Below, in pieces: positions 33,338-43,118 of a stretch of DNA of 64,000 bases (position 1 is the first letter of the stretch; each line of letters starts with the position of its first letter). Source of the stretch: Flavobacteriaceae bacterium (GTDB lineage: Bacteria; Bacteroidota; Bacteroidia; Flavobacteriales; Flavobacteriaceae); NCBI GenBank assembly GCA_030683815.1, contig JAUXPJ010000005.1, positions 1-64,000 of the forward strand, read 5' to 3'. The notes beneath the pieces were generated by a model. It was not told where the DNA came from. It was given only the letters and a program-made list of their open reading frames with translations, and searched no databases. Position numbers and translations under genes: made by a program.

Positions 33338-34699
33338 ATGAAAAAATCTATTGCTTATTTATGGTTATCCTGTTTTCTTTTATGGACAGGAACAAGTTTT
33401 TCTCAAATAACAACAAAGCAAGAAGTCAAATCAGATGTCACGAGTCTCAAATTAGATTCTGTTCTTTCAGAAGCAAATAAAAAAAGTATCAATAATATCA
33501 ATGGCTCAATGCCCAATCGCATTTCTATGAATGTTACGGTGCCAAAACAAACACAAGGTGCCACTTTTGGTGAAAAAGTAAATGCAGGATTACATGCTGC
33601 CGGTAGTGCAATTGCTCAAGGTGCTTCGGTCACCATTTCTGGAAATTTATGGTGGAATAAAATTGAGTTTCCAAATATCGTAAATAGCGTATCGTCTGTC
33701 GACAATTTAGCCGGTGGTTCCGGTGGTGGCGCTGCTGCGGCATCATACGCCAAAATGGGTATATCAAATAATGCTACAGATGAAAAAGCAACAGGAATTT
33801 CGGCCTTGTTTTTTACCAGAGAAGCAGGAAGTGGTATGGCAACCGGCAAAAGACAATATCAACCAATTTATATATCAAAAAAGAATAGTACTTGTGACAA
33901 TTGTTTAACATCGTTAAAAAGTACGGAAACTGTTTATGATTATGATATTAAAAAGAATCAAGTAAAAAGAGAAGTAAATTCGACGTATAAAGATGATAAT
34001 AAAGATAATGATTGTGACGGTATTACTGATATTCATATATCTTTAATCAATACAGAAACCGGACAAGAAGTTGCGAAAACAGTTACAGGAAAATGCGGAA
34101 ATTTCTCTTTTCCGAACATCTCAAATGGTACTTATATCTTACAATTAACCGGAAATTTTTTATCCAAAAAAGGATATGATTTTTATATGGCAAAAAGTGT
34201 TGATTTCCAAGGGAAAGTGCAGCAAAATGAAGAAACTTTTAAATTGGTTTTGACAAATAATGAAGAAATGCCAACAGAAAACGCCATTATTAAAACCAAA
34301 ACCAAGTCTAATCAGTCAAATGACAAAATAGCCAATAACAATTCGGAAATTTTTATTGTTAAAATGGACAATTCTTATGGTGATATAGACAATGATGGCA
34401 CATCAGATTTAATTGTTGGAGGAGCAATTCCCGGTGGGACTGTTATTTCATCTGCATTAAATGCAAGAGCAGGAAATCCAATAGGCGGATTAAATATTAA
34501 AGGAGGTAAAAACCCGGGAGGAAATATTTTGAATAAAGTTACTAATGATAAAGGAGAATTTGAATTTTTAAACTTAGAGTCGGGAAATTATAAATTTATA
34601 ATAGAACGTACTGTTTTTATTAAAAGTGAAGTCCAAATTGAATTGACAACTAAAACAAAACACGATACGGTAAAAAATTCAATTCAGAATATCCGTTAA
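33338..34699 (+). CDS. Secreted modular protein with calcium-loop and Cna-B-like segments
   Basis: 453 residues with a signal peptide ending TSFSQ. No family recognised for the first 200 residues, which include a small-residue-rich part (GGSGGGAAAASYAKMG). Two similar modules follow. Each has an acidic, thrombospondin-type-3-like loop (DDNKDNDCDGITD near 230; YGDIDNDGTSD near 350) and then a prealbumin/Cna-B-like strand pattern (GKCGNFSFPNISNGTYILQL; NDKGEFEFLNLESGNYKFII). Probably exported and calcium-binding. No T9SS C-terminal domain is obvious, so the final location is uncertain. Confidence 0.6.
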   Translation: MKKSIAYLWLSCFLLWTGTSFSQITTKQEVKSDVTSLKLDSVLSEANKKSINNINGSMPNRISMNVTVPKQTQGATFGEKVNAGLHAAGSAIAQGASVTISGNLWWNKIEFPNIVNSVSSVDNLAGGSGGGAAAASYAKMGISNNATDEKATGISALFFTREAGSGMATGKRQYQPIYISKKNSTCDNCLTSLKSTETVYDYDIKKNQVKREVNSTYKDDNKDNDCDGITDIHISLINTETGQEVAKTVTGKCGNFSFPNISNGTYILQLTGNFLSKKGYDFYMAKSVDFQGKVQQNEETFKLVLTNNEEMPTENAIIKTKTKSNQSNDKIANNNSEIFIVKMDNSYGDIDNDGTSDLIVGGAIPGGTVISSALNARAGNPIGGLNIKGGKNPGGNILNKVTNDKGEFEFLNLESGNYKFIIERTVFIKSEVQIELTTKTKHDTVKNSIQNIR

Positions 34700-34727
34700 T
34701 AATATCAGATTTATATAATAAAATTGC

Positions 34728-34760
34728 CCGTTGAGTATTTCTAATATTCAACGGTTTTTT
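34728..34760 (+). terminator. Intrinsic terminator after the secreted protein
   Basis: CCGTTGA pairs with TCAACGG, with a weaker inner TATT/AATA stem, followed by six T residues. Confidence 0.8.
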
Positions 34761-35119
34761 GCATTATTAAATATAAGGAAAAGAAAATGTGATAAACAAT
34801 TGATTCCTATTACAATAGTCTTTTATCTATATTCTTTCGTCTGGTTAATAAACACATAATTCAAATTTATCATTTACCTAAGCTTGATATTCTGCACTCA
34901 GCAATAAAACTTTTTGTATTTTCTTAAATGATACAAATGAAAGAACAATCAACACTTTAAATTATTGAAAATTTACGTTGTTTCTTTGGCATAACTATTG
35001 TAAATTAATACTATACAAATAACTAACAATTCATAAAACTTTAAAAGATAGTATTTTAAGTAATTTTTGAGTGTTGAATAGTTATTATTTTAAATGACAA
35101 AATGACCCAAGATTGACAA
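34761..35119 (+). other. 359-bp gap before lon
   Basis: No gene of normal size on either strand. It contains a sigma-54-like site (separate entry) about 120 bp before the lon ATG and otherwise AT-rich sequence without a clear TAnnTTTG promoter. Confidence 0.5.
34986..35002 (+). promoter_or_regulatory. Sigma-54-like promoter upstream of lon
   Basis: TTGGCATAACTATTGTA resembles the -24/-12 consensus TGGCAC-N5-TTGCA: GG and the following G of the second block are the usual 10 bases apart, but the expected GC is GT. The ordinary sigma element is missing from this gap, which makes the match more interesting, though one mismatch falls in the critical pair. Confidence 0.4.
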
Positions 35120-37576
35120 ATGAGTAAAATTAAATTTTTAAATATTGACAGTATGTCACTTCATCAAATGCTAGATGAAGATGCAGAATTAATTCCGTTA
35201 ATGACCCCAGAAGATGAAGAAGATTTTAATAAAGAGGAAGTTCCGGCGGCTTTACCAATCCTTCCACTTAGAAATACAGTTTTATTTCCAGGAGTTGTAA
35301 TCCCAATTACGGCTGGTAGAGATAAATCTATCAAGCTCATCAAAGAAGCTTATGCAGGAAGTAAAATAATTGGAGTAGTTGCCCAGAAAAATGAAAATAC
35401 CGAAGATCCAAATTTAGATGATATATTTAAAATTGGAACAGTAGCTAAAATTTTACGATTGTTAAAAATGCCCGATGGCAATACTACGGTAATTATCCAA
35501 GGTTTAAAACGATTTGAAATTGATGAAATCATCAAAGAAAAGCCCTATATTTTGGCTAAAACTAAAGAACTATTTGAAGATAAATCCAATATTGACGATA
35601 AAGAATTTGATGCTATCATTGATTCTATTCGTGATATTTCTATTAAAATAGTAAAAGACAGTCCTAATTTGCCAACAGAGGCATCATTCGCCATCAAAAA
35701 TATTGAAAGCAAATCTTTCTTAGTCAACTTTATTTCATCCAATATGGATTTAAATGTGGCTGAAAAACAAGATTTGTTAGAAATAAATAATCTAAAAGAA
35801 AGGGCGTTAAAAACGCTTAAAAAATTAGATTTAGAATTGCAACGATTGGAAATTAAAAAAGATATCCAGTCAAAAACACGTGTTGATATGGATCAGCAAC
35901 AACGTGATTATTATCTGCATCAGCAATTAAAAACAATTCAAGAAGAATTAGGCGGACTTTCTCATGATGAAGAAATTGATGAAATGATTCGACTGGCCAA
36001 AAAGAAAAAATGGTCTAAAGAAATTGCTGCAGTTTTTGAAAAAGAAATAGGACGTTTGCAACGGATGAATCCGCAAGTTGCTGAATATTCTATCCAAAGA
36101 AATTATTTAGACATGTTTTTGGAACTTCCTTGGAATCATTATTCCAAAGACAAATTTGATTTAAATAAATCACAAAAAATATTGGATAGAGATCATTTCG
36201 GATTGGAAAAAGTGAAAGATAGAATCATTGAATACTTAGCGGTTTTAAAATTAAAAGGTGATATGAAATCGCCGATTATCTGTTTGTATGGACCTCCGGG
36301 TGTAGGAAAAACATCGCTTGGAAAATCAGTTGCAGAATCATTGGGCAGAAAATACGTTAGAATGTCATTAGGCGGTTTACGGGATGAAGCTGAAATTAGA
36401 GGGCATCGTAAAACTTATATAGGGGCTTTACCGGGAAGAATTTTACAAAACATTAAAAAAGCAGGAACATCAAATCCGGTTTTTGTATTGGATGAAATTG
36501 ATAAATTAGGTGCCAGTAATTATGGAGATCCGTCTTCTGCAATGTTAGAAGTGTTGGATCCCGAACAGAATACCGCTTTCTATGACAACTATTTAGAAGT
36601 TGATTATGATTTATCCAGGGTGATGTTTATTGCCACAGCCAATAGTTTATCGAATATTCCATGGGCATTGCGTGATCGTATGGAAATTATCGATGTAAAC
36701 GGCTATACAACCGAAGAAAAAATAGAAATTGCCAAACGTCATTTATTGCCAAAACAGTTAAAAGAACACGGATTAACAGCCAAACATTTAACTTTAAATA
36801 AAGCTATTATTGAAAAAGTTATTGAAGCATACACTCGGGAATCTGGCGTTCGTGGATTGGAAAAGAAAATAGCCAAATTGGTCAGATATGCAGCGAAATC
36901 TATCGCAATGGAAAAAGTATACAATCCAAAAGTAACGACTGAAGAATTGGCAAAAATTTTAGGTCCTACACATTTAGAACGTGATAAATACGAGAGTAAT
37001 GAAGTGGCAGGTGTGGTAACAGGATTGGCTTGGACAAGTGTTGGCGGTGATATTTTGTTTATTGAATCGATTATTTCTAAAGGGAAAGGAGAACTTTCCA
37101 TCACCGGAAATATTGGTAAAGTAATGAAAGAATCAGCCACCATTGCATTGGAATATATCAAGGCCAATATTGATGAATTTGAAATCAGTCCGAAAGTAAT
37201 TGAAGATTATAAGGTGCATATGCACGTTCCGGAAGGTGCCACTCCAAAAGATGGACCCAGTGCCGGAATTACGATGTTAACTTCTTTGGTATCGGTTTAT
37301 ACCCAACAAAAAGTAAAATCTAATATTGCCATGACCGGTGAAATTACGCTTCGCGGAAAAGTATTGCCGGTAGGAGGAATTCAAGAGAAGATTTTAGCGG
37401 CAAAACGCGCCAATATCAAAGAAATCATTTTATGTGAAGATAACAGAAAAGATATAGAAGAAATCAAGCAAGATTATTTAAAGGGATTGAAATTTCACTA
37501 CGTCAAAGAAATGAAAGAAGTAGTAAAATTAGCTTTACTAAAACAAAAAGTTAAAAATGCTAAAACACTCGAATAA
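35120..37576 (+). CDS. lon: ATP-dependent protease Lon
   Basis: 818 residues. An N-terminal substrate-binding LON domain ([17 protein letters not shown] near 45), a long helical region, the AAA+ module (Walker [10 protein letters not shown], Walker [10 protein letters not shown]) and the C-terminal protease domain with catalytic Ser in [10 protein letters not shown] and Lys in [10 protein letters not shown]. It degrades damaged and regulatory proteins in the cytoplasm. Flanked by a long 5' gap and a terminator shared with mazG. Confidence 0.96.
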   Translation: MSKIKFLNIDSMSLHQMLDEDAELIPLMTPEDEEDFNKEEVPAALPILPLRNTVLFPGVVIPITAGRDKSIKLIKEAYAGSKIIGVVAQKNENTEDPNLDDIFKIGTVAKILRLLKMPDGNTTVIIQGLKRFEIDEIIKEKPYILAKTKELFEDKSNIDDKEFDAIIDSIRDISIKIVKDSPNLPTEASFAIKNIESKSFLVNFISSNMDLNVAEKQDLLEINNLKERALKTLKKLDLELQRLEIKKDIQSKTRVDMDQQQRDYYLHQQLKTIQEELGGLSHDEEIDEMIRLAKKKKWSKEIAAVFEKEIGRLQRMNPQVAEYSIQRNYLDMFLELPWNHYSKDKFDLNKSQKILDRDHFGLEKVKDRIIEYLAVLKLKGDMKSPIICLYGPPGVGKTSLGKSVAESLGRKYVRMSLGGLRDEAEIRGHRKTYIGALPGRILQNIKKAGTSNPVFVLDEIDKLGASNYGDPSSAMLEVLDPEQNTAFYDNYLEVDYDLSRVMFIATANSLSNIPWALRDRMEIIDVNGYTTEEKIEIAKRHLLPKQLKEHGLTAKHLTLNKAIIEKVIEAYTRESGVRGLEKKIAKLVRYAAKSIAMEKVYNPKVTTEELAKILGPTHLERDKYESNEVAGVVTGLAWTSVGGDILFIESIISKGKGELSITGNIGKVMKESATIALEYIKANIDEFEISPKVIEDYKVHMHVPEGATPKDGPSAGITMLTSLVSVYTQQKVKSNIAMTGEITLRGKVLPVGGIQEKILAAKRANIKEIILCEDNRKDIEEIKQDYLKGLKFHYVKEMKEVVKLALLKQKVKNAKTLE

Positions 37577-37580
37577 ATAA

Positions 37581-37606
37581 AAAAATCCTGAGAAATCAGG
37601 ATTTTT
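37581..37606. terminator. Bidirectional terminator between lon and mazG
   Basis: AAAAATCCTGA and TCAGGATTTTT form an 11-bp stem closed by a GAAA tetraloop, with A and T tracts on both sides. It serves the convergent genes lon and mazG. Confidence 0.9.
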
Positions 37607-38380
37607 TTATGACAATTTTTTCGCTTCATTCCAAAAAACATCCATTTCTGCAAGTGTCATGTCAGTGAGTTTTTTGTTGATTTTCTCTGCTTCTTTTTCG
37701 ATGTATTGAAACCTGCGGATAAATTCTTTATTGGTACGCTCTAAAGCGCTTTCCGGATTGACATTGATAAAGCGCGCATAATTGATCAAAGCAAAAAAAA
37801 CATCGCCTAATTCTGCCTCCATTTTGTCGCTATTTTTAGCCACTTCATCTTTAAATTCTTGCAATTCTTCTTCCACTTTTTCCCAAACAGCTTCTTTTGT
37901 GAGCCAGTCAAATCCGACACTCGCCACTTTTTCCTGCATTCTGTACGATTTTACCATCGCAGGCAACGATTGCGGAACGCCTTCTAAAACCGATTTTTTC
38001 CCTTCTTTTAGTTTTAAATTTTCCCAATTGGTTTTCACATCATCGGCGCTATTGACTTTTACATCACCATAAATATGCGGATGACGATGAATGAGTTTTT
38101 CTGAGATAGAATTCGCCACATCTGCTATATCAAAATGATTGGTTTCAGAACCAATTTTGGCATAAAATGCGATGTGCATCAATAAATCACCTAATTCTTT
38201 TTTTATTTCATCTATATTGTTCTCAAGAATAGCATCGCCCAGTTCATAGGTTTCTTCGATGGTTAAATGTCTGAGCGATTGAAAAGTTTGCTTTTGATCC
38301 CACGGACATTGCGAACGCAAATCGTCCATAATATCTAAGAGTCGATTAAAGGATTGTAATTGCTGTTCGCGGGAATTCAT
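37607..38380 (-). CDS. mazG: Nucleoside triphosphate pyrophosphohydrolase MazG
   Basis: 257 residues, close to E. coli MazG (263). Both MazG modules are present: the first with CPWDQKQTFQSLRHLTIEETYELGDAI and KKELGDLLMHI, the second with EELQEFKDE and EAELGDVFFALINYAR (metal-binding ExxE-12-28-ExxD pattern). It hydrolyses NTPs to NMPs and pyrophosphate, cleaning the nucleotide pool. It follows the DUF5606 gene with no gap and is the last gene of ruvX-def-DUF5606-mazG. Confidence 0.93.
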   Translation of the reverse strand: MNSREQQLQSFNRLLDIMDDLRSQCPWDQKQTFQSLRHLTIEETYELGDAILENNIDEIKKELGDLLMHIAFYAKIGSETNHFDIADVANSISEKLIHRHPHIYGDVKVNSADDVKTNWENLKLKEGKKSVLEGVPQSLPAMVKSYRMQEKVASVGFDWLTKEAVWEKVEEELQEFKDEVAKNSDKMEAELGDVFFALINYARFINVNPESALERTNKEFIRRFQYIEKEAEKINKKLTDMTLAEMDVFWNEAKKLS

Positions 38381-38788
38381 TTATGCTTCTTCTTCTGTTT
38401 GAACAGTAGAAAAATCAAAATGAGTATCTACTAATTGATTGTACCATCTAATTACTTTTTTTACGTTTGACGGATAAACACGTTCTTTATCAAAATTTGG
38501 CACAATTTCTTCAAAATAAGCCATCAATTCCGGGTCTTTTGCATCGTGGCTGATAGCAGTTTTTCCACCTTCTTTTTCAAATATCGATTTAAAAATTAAA
38601 CCAAGCGGAAATTCTTCATCATATGTGTAAATAGCAATATCTTTTAAAGCGCTCACATTATGAGTCGCAATAAGTGTAGTTCTTTTTCCGTCAGTTAATG
38701 ATTCTATTACAAATCCTGTTTTACTTTGGTTAAGTACTTTGTAAAGTCCGGGTTTTCCAGAAATAGCGATGATTTTATCTAATCCCAT
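38381..38788 (-). CDS. DUF5606 conserved protein
   Basis: 135 residues starting GLDKIIAISGKPGLYKVL, a flavobacterial family I recognise as DUF5606. The N-terminal half looks like a small beta-barrel; the C-terminus is acidic (VQTEEEA). Its place between def and mazG is conserved, and the stop is adjacent to the mazG start, so it is translated together with mazG. Function unknown. Confidence 0.75.
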   Translation of the reverse strand: MGLDKIIAISGKPGLYKVLNQSKTGFVIESLTDGKRTTLIATHNVSALKDIAIYTYDEEFPLGLIFKSIFEKEGGKTAISHDAKDPELMAYFEEIVPNFDKERVYPSNVKKVIRWYNQLVDTHFDFSTVQTEEEA

Positions 38789-38798
38789 TGTATGTTTT

Positions 38799-39380
38799 TT
38801 ATTTTATGTTTGGAAATTTCATTTTATAATCGGCATCCACAATCCCTTTAGAGATGTTTTCTAATTTTTTCTTTAACAATCTTTTTTTAAGCGATGAAAG
38901 TTTGTCTGTAAACATTATTCCTTCAATATGATCGTATTCATGTTGTACCACTCGTGCAGCTAATCCGTTTAATACTTCAGTATGTTCTTTAAAATTTTCA
39001 TCGAGGTATTCAATGGTAACTTTTTCATTTCGGTAAACATCTTCCCTGATATTCGGAATACTTAAACAACCCTCGGTAAAAGCCCATTCTTCACCTTCTT
39101 CCTTTAAGATTTCAGCATTGATAAAAACTTTTTTATAGGTGGCTAAAAATGTTCTTTCATCATCGTCTAAATCTTCATCTTGAGAAAAAGGAACGGTATC
39201 AACAATAAAAAGCCGGATATCTTTTCCAATTTGCGGAGCAGCCAATCCAACGCCTTCAGCTTTATACATGGTTTCCCACATATTTTCCAGTAATTGAGAT
39301 AACTGTGGATATTCAGAATCTATATTTTTTCCTACTTTTCTTAAAACAGGATCGCCATAGGCGATAATCGGTAATATCAT
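38799..39380 (-). CDS. def: Peptide deformylase
   Basis: 193 residues with the three deformylase motifs: GVGLAAPQIG (about 43-52), EGCLSIP (Cys metal ligand, about 112-118) and HEYDHIEG (about 149-156). It removes the formyl group from nascent proteins. It has its own -7 box upstream and is 10 bp before the DUF5606 gene. Confidence 0.95.
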   Translation of the reverse strand: MILPIIAYGDPVLRKVGKNIDSEYPQLSQLLENMWETMYKAEGVGLAAPQIGKDIRLFIVDTVPFSQDEDLDDDERTFLATYKKVFINAEILKEEGEEWAFTEGCLSIPNIREDVYRNEKVTIEYLDENFKEHTEVLNGLAARVVQHEYDHIEGIMFTDKLSSLKKRLLKKKLENISKGIVDADYKMKFPNIK

Positions 39381-39398
39381 ATTTTTAATTTAATTAGG

Positions 39399-39406
39399 CA
39401 AAAGTA
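39399..39406 (-). promoter_or_regulatory. -7 box before def
   Basis: TACTTTTG on the minus strand, 18 bp before the def ATG. The -33 element is not clear. Confidence 0.4.
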
Positions 39407-39466
39407 CAAAGTTTGCAACAATAAAGGAATGTTTACAGGTAGTTTGAAATAATAGTTTAACAGATT

Positions 39467-39877
39467 TTATCTATTATAAAGATACGATTGCAAAATAATG
39501 GCAGCACTTATTTCATCTAATAACTTTTTATTTTGACGTTGTTTTTTTGAAAGTCCGCTGTCAATCATCGTTTGAAAAGCCATTTTAGAAGTAAAACGTT
39601 CATCAATTCGTACTATGGGGATTTTCGGATAAATAATTTCTAATTTCTGAACAAATGATGAAATGTGAACTTCGCTTTCACTGGCTTGATTGTCCAATTG
39701 TTTCGCTTCACCAACTACAAATAAACTTACTTTTTCTGATTTTAAATAATCAGCAATAAAATTAAAAATTTCAGAAGTCTTCACAGTTGTTAAACCCGAT
39801 GCAATCAATTGTAACTCATCAGTAACGGCAACTCCGGTACGTTTTAAACCATAATCAAAAGCAAGAATTCGACTCAT
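39467..39877 (-). CDS. ruvX: Putative pre-16S rRNA nuclease / Holliday-junction resolvase YqgF
   Basis: 136 residues with the RNase H-like fold: ILAFDYGLKRTGVAVTD (first catalytic Asp), VVGEAKQLDNQ, VRIDERFTS and LLDEISAAIILQSYL (last Asp). The family processes 16S rRNA 5' ends and has been proposed to act in recombination. It has a -7 box 13 bp upstream and is separated from def by 86 bp. Confidence 0.92.
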   Translation of the reverse strand: MSRILAFDYGLKRTGVAVTDELQLIASGLTTVKTSEIFNFIADYLKSEKVSLFVVGEAKQLDNQASESEVHISSFVQKLEIIYPKIPIVRIDERFTSKMAFQTMIDSGLSKKQRQNKKLLDEISAAIILQSYLYNR

Positions 39878-39890
39878 CAGAATTTTTTTA

Positions 39891-39898
39891 CAAAAGTA
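39891..39898 (-). promoter_or_regulatory. -7 box before ruvX
   Basis: TACTTTTG on the minus strand, 13 bp before the ruvX ATG, in the gap shared with divergent dapD. Confidence 0.45.
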
Positions 39899-39976
39899 AT
39901 TAATAATTACCGACTTGGCTAAAATGACTTCAAATTCTGCAAATGATTCCTATCTTAGCGTTTTAATTCAAATAAC

Positions 39977-40792
39977 ATGGAAGATTTACAAAAAATTATT
40001 GAAAAAGCGTGGGAAGATAGAACGCAGTTAAAAAATGAAAGCACCCAAAAAGTTATCAGAGAAGTAATTGATTTATTAGATAATGGGAAAATTAGAGTTG
40101 CTGAGCCAACTGAAAATGGCTGGAAAGTAAATGAATGGATTAAAAAAGCAGTAGTGATGTATTTCCCTATTCAAAAAATGGAAACTTATGAAGTCGGCAT
40201 TTTTGAATATCATGATAAAATTCCATTAAAAAGTGGTTATGCAGAAAAAGGAATTCGTGTGGTGCCAAATGCAGTGGCGCGTCACGGTTCATATATAGCA
40301 TCAGGCACTATTTTAATGCCGAGTTATGTAAATATCGGTGCTTATGTAGATTCTGGAACTATGGTTGATACTTGGGCAACTGTTGGAAGTTGTGCACAGA
40401 TTGGAAAAAATGTACATTTGAGTGGAGGTGTTGGAATTGGAGGTGTGTTAGAACCATTACAAGCAGCACCGGTAATTATTGAAGACAACGCTTTTATCGG
40501 TTCAAGATGTATTGTGGTGGAAGGTGTTCATGTTGAAAAAGAAGCCGTTTTAGGAGCCAATGTGGTATTAACGGGAAGTACCAAAATTATTGATGTAACA
40601 CAGGAAATTCCGGTGGAATACAAAGGTAGAGTTCCTGCCAGGAGTGTCGTAATTCCCGGAAGTTATACTAAAAAATTTGCAGGAGGAAATTTCCAAGTTC
40701 CCTGTGCTTTGATTATTGGCACGCGTAAACCTTCGACTGATTTAAAAACATCGTTAAACGATGCGCTGAGAGAATATGATGTTGCTGTTTAA
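39977..40792 (+). CDS. dapD: Tetrahydrodipicolinate N-succinyltransferase
   Basis: 271 residues, normal length. A left-handed beta-helix with hexapeptide repeats (ILMPSYVNIGAYVDSG, VGSCAQIGKNVHLSGGVGIGGV). It transfers succinyl from succinyl-CoA in the succinylase branch of diaminopimelate/lysine synthesis, consistent with dapA at 11290-12171. Divergent from ruvX. Confidence 0.95.
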   Translation: MEDLQKIIEKAWEDRTQLKNESTQKVIREVIDLLDNGKIRVAEPTENGWKVNEWIKKAVVMYFPIQKMETYEVGIFEYHDKIPLKSGYAEKGIRVVPNAVARHGSYIASGTILMPSYVNIGAYVDSGTMVDTWATVGSCAQIGKNVHLSGGVGIGGVLEPLQAAPVIIEDNAFIGSRCIVVEGVHVEKEAVLGANVVLTGSTKIIDVTQEIPVEYKGRVPARSVVIPGSYTKKFAGGNFQVPCALIIGTRKPSTDLKTSLNDALREYDVAV

Positions 40793-40823
40793 ATTCAGTA
40801 TTTAAAATAATAATAATTTTTTA

Positions 40824-41816
40824 GTGAAAAAAAAAATTGATATAACAATAGTCATCGTAAATTATAAAAGCTGGAAACATCTTAGTAATTGTTTAGATTC
40901 TATTTTAAAAATTAAACAGGATGAATTTTTGTTAGAAGTCATTATTGTTGATAATCATTCCAATGATGGGGTTTTTAATGATTTTTCAAGTAAATATACC
41001 TCCTTTAAATTTATAGAAAACACAGCAAATAACGGTTTTTCTAATGGATGTAATTTAGGCGCCAGAAATGCACAAGGAGATTTTATATTATTTTTAAATC
41101 CGGATACCATCGTTAATAAACAAGCAATTTTAACCTTATTTCAATTAGCCGAAAATAATCCGAATTATGGAATTGTATCTTGTAATATCATTAATTCAAA
41201 AGGTGGTTTAAATAAGATTGAGAAAATATTTCCATCTTTTTCATCCTTATTCGGCTTTACAAGAGTTATTTATAGAATCATAAATTATAATCAATTAAAA
41301 GAAAAATATGATGTTTCTAAAGAAATAGTTTTTCCTGATTGGGTTACCGGAGCGGTGGTTTTTATGAGTAAGGAATGGTTTCAGAAAATTGGTGGATGGA
41401 ATGAAGATTATTGGATGTATTCTGAAGATGTAGATATCTGTAAAAAGGTTTCAAATAATGGCGGATTAGTAGCTTTAACCAGAAATGCTGAAATTATTCA
41501 TCACCATGGAGGTGCTGCCAGAATAAATACAAAAACAGTTGCTCTTACTAAAACTGAAGTCATTATTTCAAATCATGTATATATTAACAATCATTTTACT
41601 GGATTTTTAAAAGTGTTATCGCTAATAATATTGGTTTTGGTCATTTTGACCACTAATTTTTTATTGGCAATAATTGGAACAATATTCTTTTATATTCCTA
41701 AATTAAAGGTAAGACTGCTTATATTTACAAATATCATTAAATATTACACTAAAGCTATAATTAAAGGTACTTGGATGAGTGAAAAAGCAATGAATTTTAA
41801 AATAAGACAAATTTAA
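40824..41816 (+). CDS. Family 2 glycosyltransferase, rhamnosyltransferase-like
   Basis: 330 residues. It opens with a GTG at 40824 just before the GT-A fold (ITIVIVNYKSW), with VIIVDNHSNDG, LFLNPDT (DxD-like), and WVTGAVVFMSKEWFQKIGGW plus YSEDVDICKKV as acceptor-site motifs, the pattern of rhamnosyltransferases of the GT2 group. A C-terminal hydrophobic segment (about 260-290) suggests membrane attachment. It lies 34 bp before a methyltransferase gene; both probably act on surface glycan. Confidence 0.82.
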   Translation: MKKKIDITIVIVNYKSWKHLSNCLDSILKIKQDEFLLEVIIVDNHSNDGVFNDFSSKYTSFKFIENTANNGFSNGCNLGARNAQGDFILFLNPDTIVNKQAILTLFQLAENNPNYGIVSCNIINSKGGLNKIEKIFPSFSSLFGFTRVIYRIINYNQLKEKYDVSKEIVFPDWVTGAVVFMSKEWFQKIGGWNEDYWMYSEDVDICKKVSNNGGLVALTRNAEIIHHHGGAARINTKTVALTKTEVIISNHVYINNHFTGFLKVLSLIILVLVILTTNFLLAIIGTIFFYIPKLKVRLLIFTNIIKYYTKAIIKGTWMSEKAMNFKIRQI

Positions 41817-41850
41817 AACTGATTATTCAAATATTAATATTGGGGATCTT

Positions 41851-42501
41851 ATGGATTTAAAAAGAACAAAATATTATGCAAATTGTAGACCTGAAATGTT
41901 GTTTCTTATTCCTTCATCAGCAAAAAAAACACTGGAAATTGGTTGTGCTCAGGGTAATTTTTCGGCACAATTAGTTAAAAAGGGAATTGAAACATGGGGA
42001 ATAGAACCAAATCTTGTTTCGGCAGAAATAGCGAGTAAAAAACTCTATAAAGTTTTAGAAGGCACTTTGGATGAAATGATTAATCAATTACCAGATAATT
42101 ATTTTGATGCTATTATTATGAATGATGTTTTAGAACATTTGTTATTTCCTTGGGAAGATATGAAACAGTTAAAAGCTAAACTTGTAAGTGAAGGTGTTTT
42201 AATATCATCAATACCTAATGTAAGATATGCCAAAAATTTATTTCATCTTTTATTTATGAAAAATTGGGAGTACAAAGAATCCGGAATATTAGATTCGACT
42301 CATTTTAGGTTTTTTACCAAAAAAAGTATTATTTCTCTGCACAAGAAAAGCGGCTATTCAATCCAAAAAATAAAAGGAATTAACATTACAAAATCAGTAT
42401 TATTTTTCCCATTTGCACTGTTAGTCAATATTGTTTTATTATTTACTCAACTAGATATTTTTTACATGCAATATGCAACAGTAGCAAAAAAACTAAAGTA
42501 G
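41851..42501 (+). CDS. Class I SAM-dependent methyltransferase
   Basis: 216 residues. The SAM-binding motif I is TLEIGCAQGNFSAQL (about 29-43), followed by WGIEPN and FDAIIMNDVLEHL. A short hydrophobic C-terminal stretch is present. Such proteins beside GT2 genes usually modify sugars or lipid-linked glycans; the substrate is unknown. It follows the glycosyltransferase by 34 bp. Confidence 0.82.
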   Translation: MDLKRTKYYANCRPEMLFLIPSSAKKTLEIGCAQGNFSAQLVKKGIETWGIEPNLVSAEIASKKLYKVLEGTLDEMINQLPDNYFDAIIMNDVLEHLLFPWEDMKQLKAKLVSEGVLISSIPNVRYAKNLFHLLFMKNWEYKESGILDSTHFRFFTKKSIISLHKKSGYSIQKIKGINITKSVLFFPFALLVNIVLLFTQLDIFYMQYATVAKKLK

Positions 42502-42551
42502 AAAACAATAATTATTTATAGTTACAAAATTTTAATTAATGATTTAAATTA

Positions 42552-43112
42552 ATGCAGCAAGAAATTCAAAATACCTTAAAAACCTTAAAAGAAGATAAAA
42601 TTATTATTTATCCAACAGATACCATTTGGGGAATCGGCTGTGATGCTACCAATAAAGAAGCCGTTCAAAAAATTTATAAAATTAAGGAACGAGAAGAAAG
42701 TAAGAGTATGATAATTTTGGTTGATTCCATTCAGATGCTTCATAAATATATACCTGAAATTCCTGAGGTTGCTTATGATATCATTGAACTAAGTGAGAAT
42801 CCAATTACTATTATTTATGATAATCCAAAAGGACTTGCTAAGAATCTGGTTGCTGATGATAATTCTATCGCGATTAGAATTCCTAAAAATGAATTCTTAA
42901 TAAAGTTGATTCAGAAATTTAAAAAACCGATTGTATCAACTTCAGCTAATATCAGCGGAGATAAATCTCCTTTGAATTTTTCTGAAATCAATCCAGATTT
43001 ATTAAAACAGGTTGATTATGTGGTAGATTTAGATCGAGAAAAAGTGGCAACAAAATCATCTTCCATCATAAAATTAAGGTCCAACGGAGAAGTAATCATC
43101 ATCAGAAAATAA
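42552..43112 (+). CDS. Threonylcarbamoyl-AMP synthase (Sua5/YrdC/TsaC)
   Basis: 186 residues with IIIYPTDTIWGIGCDA, the KxR-type KEREESKSMIIL, and the end motif PIVSTSANISG. It makes the threonylcarbamoyl-AMP intermediate used to place t6A in tRNAs that read ANN codons. The short TsaC-only form lacks the Sua5 C-terminal domain. It lies 6 bp before the CCA-adding-like gene, so two tRNA-maturation genes are together. Confidence 0.92.
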   Translation: MQQEIQNTLKTLKEDKIIIYPTDTIWGIGCDATNKEAVQKIYKIKEREESKSMIILVDSIQMLHKYIPEIPEVAYDIIELSENPITIIYDNPKGLAKNLVADDNSIAIRIPKNEFLIKLIQKFKKPIVSTSANISGDKSPLNFSEINPDLLKQVDYVVDLDREKVATKSSSIIKLRSNGEVIIIRK

Positions 43113-43118
43113 ATTTCG

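Noticed and set aside
36739-37167. A 142-codon minus-strand frame inside lon
   Set aside because: It lies opposite the conserved AAA+/protease region and its composition mirrors lon codons.
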